Shown here: one piece after another, positions 7,777-13,917 of the stretch | Layout of the letters: every line of letters starts with the position of its first letter | How positions within the stretch are numbered: position 1 is the first letter of the stretch | Assembly (NCBI GenBank): GCA_030690245.1 | Contig: JAUYGW010000143.1 | Span: 1 to 17,980, forward strand | Direction: 5' to 3' | Length of the DNA stretch: 17,980 nucleotides | DNA from: Gallionella sp. | GTDB taxonomy: Bacteria; Pseudomonadota; Gammaproteobacteria; Burkholderiales; Gallionellaceae | Notes under the pieces: generated by a model | Database searches by the model: none | What the model was told of the DNA's origin: nothing | Seen by the model: only the letters and a program-made list of their open reading frames with translations | Made by a program: the position numbers and the translations under genes

Positions 7777-8787
7777 TTATTTCCAGGGGCGGTAGTAGGC
7801 GCCAAGGGTCTGCTGCTGTCCTTCCGAGACCTTGCCGAGTTCCGCCATCCATGACGGCTTGACGGCAAACGCCCCGGTGTCGCGTTGGCAGTTGTCGATG
7901 GCCTGGCGCCATACCTTGGTGACCTGTTCGACATAGGCGGGGCTGCGCTGGCGGCCCTCGATCTTGATCGCGGCGATACCCATGCGCATCAATTCCGGCA
8001 ACAGTTCCAGGGTGTTGAGGCTGGCGGGTTCCTCGATGGCATAATAGGTTTCGCCTTGCACATCGAAGCGGCCTTTGCACAACGTGGGGTAACCGGCATT
8101 CTCGCCGGCATCGTAGCGGTCGATGAGAATGCCGTTCAGACGCGATTCCAGCCCCTTGGGCGTGTCCTGCCAGCGCACCGCCTTGGGCGGCGAACACACG
8201 CCGCGGGTGTTCGGAGAATCGCCGGTGGCGTAGGAAGACAGCGCGCAACGCCCTTCCACCATCACGCACAGGCCGCCGAAACCGAACAGCTCGATTTCCA
8301 CCTCGGTGCCGGCCATCAACTGCTCGACCTGGGCCAGCGCCAACACGCGCGGCACCACGGCGCGCTGGATGCCGAACATCTCATGGTAGAAATTGATCGC
8401 CTCGTAGTTGGTGGCCGAGCCTTGCACCGAAAGATGCAGGCGCAGGCCGGGATGGGTCTTCGCGGCATACTGCATCAGCCCGGGGTCGGCCAGAATCACC
8501 GCATCCATGCCCAGTTCGGCGGCGTTGTCGATGGCTTTGGTCCAGCGCTGCCAACCTTCGTCCTGAGGGTAGGTATTCAGCGCCAGCAGCACCTTCTTTC
8601 CTTTGGCGTGGGCGTAACGCACGCCCTCCTTCGCGTTGTCGAAAGCGAAGTTGAGGCCGGTAAAATTGCGCGCGTTGGTGTCGTCGCGGAAACCCATATA
8701 GACGCAATCCGCGCCGTTATCCACCGCCGTTTTCAGTGCCGGCAGGCTTCCCGCCGGGCATACCAGTTCGAGTTTTTTAGGCTGCAT
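7777..8787 (-). CDS. ubiU: O2-independent ubiquinone hydroxylase subunit UbiU (U32 family)
   Basis: A 336-residue partner of UbiV, aligning end to end with E. coli UbiU, from LELVCPAGSLPALKTAVDNG at the N-terminus to SEGQQQTLGAYYRPWK at the end. The four cluster cysteines C174, C181, C198 and C237 have the same spacings (7, 17 and 39) as C169, C176, C193 and C232 of E. coli. The start at 8787 is chosen over an in-frame ATG 63 bases earlier because the family begins here and AAGGAG lies 10 bases upstream. The ATG lies inside the end of the radical SAM gene (11-base overlap), so the two are translationally coupled. Confidence 0.95.
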   Translation of the reverse strand: MQPKKLELVCPAGSLPALKTAVDNGADCVYMGFRDDTNARNFTGLNFAFDNAKEGVRYAHAKGKKVLLALNTYPQDEGWQRWTKAIDNAAELGMDAVILADPGLMQYAAKTHPGLRLHLSVQGSATNYEAINFYHEMFGIQRAVVPRVLALAQVEQLMAGTEVEIELFGFGGLCVMVEGRCALSSYATGDSPNTRGVCSPPKAVRWQDTPKGLESRLNGILIDRYDAGENAGYPTLCKGRFDVQGETYYAIEEPASLNTLELLPELMRMGIAAIKIEGRQRSPAYVEQVTKVWRQAIDNCQRDTGAFAVKPSWMAELGKVSEGQQQTLGAYYRPWK

Positions 8788-9919
8788 TGAGTATTTTCTC
8801 CTTGGTGACTTCTGCAAGAGCCGGCGAGGCAGATGCAGTGCAAGACGCACGGATGACGGGAATCGTAGGGTATGCCGATGCCGGCGATTCCGGACGCCGT
8901 TCTAAAAACTTCGCACCCGCTTCGGTGGGCAGCAGATTGCGGGCATTTGGCTCAACATCGCAAGACGCCGAAGCAGGTTCAGAGGGTGCTTCAATCCAGG
9001 GCGTTCCGGCCAGGCATCCCTGGCGGTGGCCTCGCCGCTTCAGTTCCAGCTCGATGCCGTTGAGCACATTCCATTTCTGCGAGCACCACTCCGGCGCCAG
9101 CAGGATGTCCTTTGAAGCGGTGCCGGTCACGCGGTGGTACACGATGTGTTCCGGTGTGCGCTCGATCAGGTCGCAGGCGTGGCGGATATACTCCTCGCGC
9201 CCCAGCGGCCGGTATTCGCCGCGCCGCCACTGATTGGCAAGCACGGTGTGTTTCACCACATGCAGCGGGTGCAGCTTGAGCCCGTCGACGCCGATGTCCA
9301 GCACCGTGTCGAGGCTGGCGTGGTAATGCGATTCGTCTTCACCGGGCATGCCGAGGATCAGGTGGGTGCACAAGGGGATGCCGCGCCGCCGCGCCTCGAT
9401 GGCCACTTCCCGGTATTCCTTCAGGCCGTGGCCGCGGTTGACGCGGCGCAGGGTCTCGTCGAATGCCGATTGCAGGCCGAGCTCCAGCCACACGATACGC
9501 CCTTCCTCGCGGTATCCGGCGAGCAGGTCGAGCACTGCGCCGGATACGCAATCCGGCCGCGTCCCGACGGACAGACCGACGATGTCATGCTGGGCCATGG
9601 CCTGGCGATATAGCGCATCCAGTTCCACCACATCCGCATAGGTATTGGTATAGGCCTGGAAATAGGCAAGGTACTTCTTCGCCCGGGTCCGTTTCGTGAT
9701 GGCGCGCCGCCCGCTGTCCAGCTGCGTTTCCAGCGTCTTCTGTTCAGGCCCGTTGGGGCTGAACGAGCTGTTATTGCAGAACGTGCAGCCGCCGATGCCC
9801 TTTGCGCCGTCCCGGTTGGGGCAGGTGAAACCGGCGTCGAGGGCTATCTTATGGATCCGTTCGCCATGCCGTTCAAGCAGGTATTGGCCGAAGGTGTTGA
9901 TGTGATCAGAGAGTGCCAT
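8777..9919 (-). CDS. yhcC: TIGR01212-family radical SAM protein (YhcC-like), with extra C-terminal tail
   Basis: A 380-residue radical SAM protein. The cluster cysteines are C33, C45 and C48 in CPNRDGAKGIGGCTFC, the wide-spaced arrangement typical of this Elp3-like group. SAM-fold markers follow (SVGTRPDCVSG, WLELGLQS, THLILGMPGE, LKLHPLHVVKHT). The conserved protein ends near residue 304; E. coli YhcC has about 309 residues. The remaining 75 or so residues are low-complexity Ala/Ser/Pro-rich with no recognised domain. The function of the family is not established. It overlaps the ubiU start by 11 bases, so it heads the ubiU-ubiV-ubiT run, which suggests a shared role or at least shared expression. 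No strong ribosome site is seen before the ATG. Confidence 0.9.
   Translation of the reverse strand: MALSDHINTFGQYLLERHGERIHKIALDAGFTCPNRDGAKGIGGCTFCNNSSFSPNGPEQKTLETQLDSGRRAITKRTRAKKYLAYFQAYTNTYADVVELDALYRQAMAQHDIVGLSVGTRPDCVSGAVLDLLAGYREEGRIVWLELGLQSAFDETLRRVNRGHGLKEYREVAIEARRRGIPLCTHLILGMPGEDESHYHASLDTVLDIGVDGLKLHPLHVVKHTVLANQWRRGEYRPLGREEYIRHACDLIERTPEHIVYHRVTGTASKDILLAPEWCSQKWNVLNGIELELKRRGHRQGCLAGTPWIEAPSEPASASCDVEPNARNLLPTEAGAKFLERRPESPASAYPTIPVIRASCTASASPALAEVTKEKILNAA
8798..8803 (-). promoter_or_regulatory. Ribosome binding site that fixes the ubiU start
   Basis: AAGGAG on the minus strand, 10 bases before the ubiU ATG at 8785-8787. It lies inside the last codons of the upstream radical SAM gene and supports the shorter UbiU rather than a start at 8850. 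Confidence 0.75.
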
Positions 9920-9933
9920 GATTTATGGCAGGA

Positions 9934-9962
9934 AGACTAGCATGTCCCAATGGCTTGTTCAA
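9934..9962 (-). promoter_or_regulatory. Weak candidate promoter for yhcC-ubiU
   Basis: On the minus strand, TTGAAC (9957-9962) and TAGTCT (9934-9939) are 17 bases apart, with TGC just before the -10 hexamer as in extended -10 promoters. Its match to consensus is modest. It would give a very short leader before the ATG at 9919. Confidence 0.3.
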
Positions 9963-10058
9963 CCGGAACGGGTCTATGGTTATTCCGTGATGCGCCATAA
10001 CCAGGCATTCAAGGTTTGAAGGCGCTGGCTGGATCACTCAACCTGAAAAAAGCACTAC

Positions 10059-10197
10059 ACCACGAAGAACACATAACCAATGACTTACCAAGCGTATTTT
10101 GCTGGGTTAGTCAGATGGCTAGGTGTTACATCAGAAGGATGGGTATTTTCGAAATAACCTTCTGTTCTTCTTCGTGTTCTTCGTGCCCTTCGTGGTT
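10059..10197. repeat. Inverted pair of CACGAAG 9-mer repeats (yhcC-coxB gap)
   Basis: The left side has ACCACGAAGAACAC at 10059-10072. The right side has three tandem 9-base units in inverse orientation (TTCTTCGTG, TTCTTCGTG and CCCTTCGTG at 10168-10194) followed by GTT. It has the same design and orientation as the element at 7638-7760, with an unrelated middle. Confidence 0.75.
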
Positions 10198-10239
10198 CAA
10201 CTACCGTTTTAAGGCTCAACGGTTGCCGTATTGGCCTGC

Positions 10240-10268
10240 TTGACGAGGAAGTTTACGGGGGGTATGTT
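10240..10268 (+). promoter_or_regulatory. Predicted sigma-70 promoter for the oxidase operon
   Basis: TTGACG (10240-10245) and TATGTT (10263-10268) are separated by exactly 17 bases. Transcription would begin near 10275, about 58 bases before the coxB ATG. This position rules against an in-frame ATG at 10231 as the coxB start. Confidence 0.6.
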
Positions 10269-10318
10269 GGACTCTGGTACTGTTGGTACGAGCAACCCTG
10301 GAAACAGAAGCATTCTCA

Positions 10319-10325
10319 GTGGAGG
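10319..10325 (+). promoter_or_regulatory. Ribosome binding site that fixes the coxB start
   Basis: GTGGAGG with 7 bases before the ATG at 10333. No comparable site precedes the in-frame ATG at 10231. Confidence 0.75.
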
Positions 10326-10332
10326 CCATGGC

Positions 10333-11610
10333 ATGAAACTAACCGGTGCGGCAATCCATGATGAATCCGCCATTCAAAAGTGGCTCATTCGCCTTTTTGG
10401 TTGCAACAAAAGGCATGGGGCTGGAAGCATCCGTGAGACAAGGCCGGTAAAAAAACAGTTGCCGCTGTGGTTCGGGATTGTTTTTTTCCTTTTGGTTTTC
10501 GAACCGGCCTGTGCAAAATCAATCTGGGATTTTCAGGAACCCGTCACCCCGGTTGCGCGTGACTCGATAACCGCGAGCGTGGATTTCCTGCGCATCATCA
10601 TGGGTATCTACGCCGTCGTTTTTGCCGTCTTCGCCTATTCCATCTTCAAGCATCGCAAGAACTCGGGCGCTCAGCCTGGAACCTTCACCGGCCCCCGCAC
10701 CAGGTGGCAGTGGGCGTTGGCGATTTCTCCTTTTCTGCTGCTGATCTACATCGATTACATCTGGATGGGCATCCCCGCCTTCCATGCCATCTCCAGGATG
10801 GAAGATACCAGGACAGCGTCAGAAATGGTGGTCAAGGTGACCGCCAGCCAGTGGAAATGGCAGTACGAATATCCGGAAGAAGGAATCAGGTTCGTCAGCA
10901 CCATCGCAACCACGCAAGACCAGATCCATAACAAGGCAGCCAAGGGCGAGCATTACCTGCAGGAAGTGGACAACCCGCTGATCCTGCCCACCAACAAGAA
11001 GGTGCGCATCCTGCTGACCTCCACCGATGTGATCCACTCCTGGTGGGTGCCTTCTTTCGGCGTCAAGCGCGACGCCGTTCCCGGCTATCTGCGCGAGATG
11101 TGGGTGAACATCGAGAAGCCCGGAACCTACCGCGGCCAGTGCGCCCAGCTATGCGGCGACGGGCATGCCTTCATGCCGATCGTGGTGGAGGCCGTGGCGG
11201 AGCCCCAATTCAGGGAATGGGTCGCGCAGAAAAAAGCGGAAGGTTCGGCGGCGAGCGCTGCTGCCGGCAAGGTCTGGAGCAGGGAGGAGCTGATGGCTAA
11301 AGGGGATGAAATCTATAACCGGGTTTGCATCACCTGCCACCAGGCCGGCGGCAAGGGTCTGCCCGGAACTTTCCCGGCATTGGCGGGAAGCAAGCTCGTC
11401 AACGGGCCGTTCCTCGACAAGGATGGCCGCCTGATCAAGGACGGCCATCTGGACCGGGTCATGAACGGCAAACCGGGCACCGCGATGCAGGCTTTCAAGG
11501 ATACCCTGTCCGATGCCGAGATTGCCGCGATCGTGACCTATGAGCGCAACTCGTTCGGCAACCACATGGGCGACATGGTGCAGCCTTCGCAGGTCAAGGC
11601 GTTGCGTTAG
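10333..11610 (+). CDS. coxB: Cytochrome c oxidase subunit II with fused C-terminal cytochrome c domain
   Basis: A 425-residue membrane protein that receives electrons at the CuA site. After an unusual polar leader of about 41 residues comes a hydrophobic stretch ending in Ala-Cys-Ala (probable signal segment, 42-61), two membrane helices (about 85-103 and 126-148), and then the periplasmic cupredoxin domain. The CuA ligands are H235, C270, C274, H278 and M281; the usual glutamate of CxExC is Gln (Q272), as CAQLC. Residues 320-405 form a class I cytochrome c with C332-I-T-C335-H336 and probable axial M384. Such fusions are common in beta- and gammaproteobacterial oxidases. It is the first gene of the operon, ending 9 bases before coxA. 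Confidence 0.95.
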   Translation: MKLTGAAIHDESAIQKWLIRLFGCNKRHGAGSIRETRPVKKQLPLWFGIVFFLLVFEPACAKSIWDFQEPVTPVARDSITASVDFLRIIMGIYAVVFAVFAYSIFKHRKNSGAQPGTFTGPRTRWQWALAISPFLLLIYIDYIWMGIPAFHAISRMEDTRTASEMVVKVTASQWKWQYEYPEEGIRFVSTIATTQDQIHNKAAKGEHYLQEVDNPLILPTNKKVRILLTSTDVIHSWWVPSFGVKRDAVPGYLREMWVNIEKPGTYRGQCAQLCGDGHAFMPIVVEAVAEPQFREWVAQKKAEGSAASAAAGKVWSREELMAKGDEIYNRVCITCHQAGGKGLPGTFPALAGSKLVNGPFLDKDGRLIKDGHLDRVMNGKPGTAMQAFKDTLSDAEIAAIVTYERNSFGNHMGDMVQPSQVKALR

Positions 11611-11619
11611 GGAGGGTAT

Positions 11620-13212
11620 ATGACTGAAGCCATTGCAGATGTTGCGCACGATCACCGCCCGCCCGCCGGCATCATGCGCTGGCTGACCACCACCAACCAC
11701 AAGGATCTCGGCATCCTGTACATGAGCTTCGGCGGCCTCATGTTTTTTATCGGCGGCGCCTTCATCATGGCGGTGCGTGCCGAGCTGCTGCTGCCGGGCC
11801 TGCAACTGCTTTCACCCGGCATGTACAACCAGCTGTTCACCCTGCATGCGCTGATCATGGTGTTCGGCGCGATCATGCCGTTCGCCACCGGCCTCAACAA
11901 TTACCTCATCCCGCTGATGATAGGCGCGCCCGACATGGCGCTGCCACGGGTCAACAACTGGGGGTTCTGGATCCTGCCTTTTGCCGCAATCCTGCTGTTA
12001 ATCCCGTTTTTCCTGCAATTCTCCGGCACCGGCAGCGGCGCTACCGGCCTTGGCTGGATGATGCACAACACCTCGCTGGACCTGCAAAGCGGCATCGGGA
12101 TCGATTTTGCGATCTTCACGATCCATCTGCTGGGCATCTCCTCCCTGACCGGCGCGATCAACGTGGTGGTGACGGTGCTCAACATGCGTGCGCCGGGCAT
12201 GACGCTGATGAAGATGCCGCTGTTCGTGTGGGCATGGCTGATCACCGCCTTCATGCTGATCCTGGTCATTCCGGTGTTCAGCGCGGCAGCCACCATGCTG
12301 CTGACCGACCGGCATTTCGGCACGCATTTCTTCGATGCCGCCAACGGCGGCGACCCGATCCTGCTGCAACACCTGATCTGGTTCTTCGGTCATCCCGAGG
12401 TGTATATCGTGCTGTTGCCGGCTTGGGGGCTGATCCCGCATATCCTGGCAACTTTTTCGCGCAAGCCGGTCTTTGGCTACCGGGCTCAGGTCTATGCGCT
12501 GTGGGCGATCTGTTTCCTCAGCTTCATCGTGTGGTCGCACCACATGCTGACTTCCGGCCTGCCGCTTGCCGCCGAGGTGTACTTCATGTATTCCACGATG
12601 GCCATTTCCGTCCCCACGTCGGTTCTGGTGTTCTGCTGGCTGGGCGCCATCTGGCGCGGCGCAATGACCTTCGAGACGCCGATGTTGTTCGCGCTGGGCT
12701 TTGTCGCCCATTTCGGCATGGGGGCATTGACCGGCATGATCCTGCCGGATGTCGCGGTCAACGCGCAGTACCACAACAGCTATGTGATTGTTTCGCATTT
12801 CCATTACACCTTTTTCGGCGGCGGCATCTTCGGCATGATGGCCGCGGTGTACTACTGGCTGCCCAAGTTCACCGGCCACATGTTCGACGAAAAACTCGGC
12901 CGGCTGCATTTCTGGCTGACGACGATTTTTTTCAACATGACCTTCATCCCGCAATGGTTTGCCGGACTGGACGGCATGCCGCGCCATATTGCGGACTTTG
13001 CGCTCAGGTTCTCCACGATGAACTTGGTCTCATCGGTGGGCGCCTTTCTGCTGGGGCTCTCGCAACTGCTGATGGTTTATATCGTGGTCAAGTGTGTGCG
13101 CGGCGGCCCGAAGGCCACCGGCCAGGTGTGGGAAGGCGCTCAGGGGCTGGAGTTCACCCTGCCTTCGCCGCCTCCGCGCCACACTTTCGAAACACCGCCA
13201 GAGGTCAAATGA
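11620..13212 (+). CDS. coxA: Heme-copper oxidase subunit I, A1-like but divergent
   Basis: A 530-residue, 12-helix catalytic subunit of an aa3-type oxidase. Heme a ligands are H76 and H395, the heme a3 ligand is H393, and the CuB ligands are H258, H307 and H308. HPEVY at 258-262 supplies the cross-linked tyrosine and the D-pathway glutamate E260. D105 and N112/N113 keep the D-channel entry. Several normally fixed positions differ: VPTSVLVFCW at 331-340 has Leu336 where the K-channel lysine is expected, HN at 385-386 replaces the Mg-site His-Asp, GMPRH replaces GMPRR, and the YPPLS segment near residue 150 is not recognisable. GGGAGGG precedes the ATG. The stop overlaps the next start as ATGA. 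Confidence 0.94.
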   Translation: MTEAIADVAHDHRPPAGIMRWLTTTNHKDLGILYMSFGGLMFFIGGAFIMAVRAELLLPGLQLLSPGMYNQLFTLHALIMVFGAIMPFATGLNNYLIPLMIGAPDMALPRVNNWGFWILPFAAILLLIPFFLQFSGTGSGATGLGWMMHNTSLDLQSGIGIDFAIFTIHLLGISSLTGAINVVVTVLNMRAPGMTLMKMPLFVWAWLITAFMLILVIPVFSAAATMLLTDRHFGTHFFDAANGGDPILLQHLIWFFGHPEVYIVLLPAWGLIPHILATFSRKPVFGYRAQVYALWAICFLSFIVWSHHMLTSGLPLAAEVYFMYSTMAISVPTSVLVFCWLGAIWRGAMTFETPMLFALGFVAHFGMGALTGMILPDVAVNAQYHNSYVIVSHFHYTFFGGGIFGMMAAVYYWLPKFTGHMFDEKLGRLHFWLTTIFFNMTFIPQWFAGLDGMPRHIADFALRFSTMNLVSSVGAFLLGLSQLLMVYIVVKCVRGGPKATGQVWEGAQGLEFTLPSPPPRHTFETPPEVK

Positions 13213-13337
13213 TGGACGAAACCGGAAAACGGAAACAGCGTACCGTGCAGCTGGTGGTGGCGCTGATGCTGTTCGTGGGGGCCATCTACGCCGCTACTTT
13301 TATCAAGCTGCCGGTATGGCTGCCGGCGTTGAAGTAA
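13209..13337 (+). CDS. Small single-helix membrane protein of the oxidase operon (42 aa)
   Basis: This 42-residue frame starts with ATG overlapping the coxA stop (ATGA) and ends 12 bases before ctaG. It has a charged N-terminus (MMDETGKRKQR), one hydrophobic helix (TVQLVVALMLFVGAIYAATF) and a short tail (IKLPVWLPALK). The tight overlap, the membrane-protein composition and the position between coxA and ctaG argue that it is real. Betaproteobacterial oxidase clusters often carry a tiny protein here, annotated as a cytochrome oxidase small assembly protein. Its molecular role is unknown to me; it may be an assembly factor or a fourth small subunit. Confidence 0.75.
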   Translation: MMDETGKRKQRTVQLVVALMLFVGAIYAATFIKLPVWLPALK

Positions 13338-13349
13338 AAGGCGGTTGCG

Positions 13350-13880
13350 ATGGATGAAGCGCTCAGACATAAGAACTGGCGGTTGACCATCAAGCTGCTG
13401 CTCATGGTGGCCGCCGCAACCGGATTCGCGTTTGCGCTGGTGCCGTTCTACGACCTGCTGTGCGAGGTAACGGGCCTGAACGGCAAGACCGGCGCAGCAG
13501 TGCAAGGTGCGCAGGCGTCGAAAGTGGATGCCGCGCGCTGGGTGACTGTGGAATTTACCAGCACCGTGATGCCGGGCATGAGCTGGGAATTCCGCCCCGC
13601 ACAGACCAGGATGCGGGTGCACCCCGGCGAAACCGCCAGAATCAGCTATCTGGCCAGGAATCCGACCAACCAGGTGATGACCGGGCAGGCGGTGCCGAGC
13701 GTGAGTCCCGGATGGGCGGCGCAGCATTTCAACAAGATCGAATGCTTCTGTTTTCAGCGGCAGGTGCTGAAACCGGGAGAGGTGAAGGAGATGCCGCTGG
13801 TTTTCTTCGTCAGCCCGGAACTGCCTGCCGAGGTGCAGGAGATCAGCCTTTCCTACACCCTTTTTCCTGTTTCCGGATGA
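13350..13880 (+). CDS. ctaG: Cytochrome c oxidase assembly protein Cox11/CtaG
   Basis: A 176-residue copper chaperone that delivers Cu(I) for the CuB centre of subunit I. It has one N-terminal membrane anchor (about residues 13-36, ending VPFYDLLCEVTG) and a periplasmic immunoglobulin-like domain. The copper site CFCF is at 132-135 (C132 and C134), within FNKIECFCFQRQVLKPGE, and C38 near the membrane matches the third conserved cysteine. The C-terminus EISLSYTLFPV is typical. It lies between the small membrane protein and coxC, as expected for CuB assembly of this oxidase. No SCO-type CuA chaperone is encoded nearby. Confidence 0.95.
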   Translation: MDEALRHKNWRLTIKLLLMVAAATGFAFALVPFYDLLCEVTGLNGKTGAAVQGAQASKVDAARWVTVEFTSTVMPGMSWEFRPAQTRMRVHPGETARISYLARNPTNQVMTGQAVPSVSPGWAAQHFNKIECFCFQRQVLKPGEVKEMPLVFFVSPELPAEVQEISLSYTLFPVSG

Positions 13881-13917
13881 GCGCCAGATTCCCGGATAAA
13901 CGTAGGAGGAGAACAGC

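Larger units (their letters stand above)
9920..10332. other. Divergent intergenic region between the yhcC-ubi run and the oxidase operon
   Basis: These 413 bases hold no supported gene. From left to right they contain a weak candidate promoter toward yhcC (9934-9962, minus strand), the repeat element at 10059-10197, and a good promoter toward coxB (10240-10268). I saw no clear FNR/ANR-type TTGAT-N4-ATCAA site. TTGATGTGATCAG inside the 5' end of yhcC has a three-base rather than four-base spacer. Confidence 0.6.

Noticed and set aside
7638..10197. CRISPR array
   Set aside because: The repeated units are 9 bases, in tandem without spacers, and appear in inverted pairs. No cas gene is present.
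10231..10332. Upstream in-frame ATG for coxB
   Set aside because: It lies before the predicted promoter and has no ribosome site. The residues it would add have no family likeness, and GTGGAGG marks 10333 instead.
12228..13208. Long plus-strand frame overlapping coxA
   Set aside because: It is the +1 shadow of coxA. Only its last 43 codons (13209-13337), after the coxA stop, make a credible separate protein, reported as the 42-residue membrane protein.
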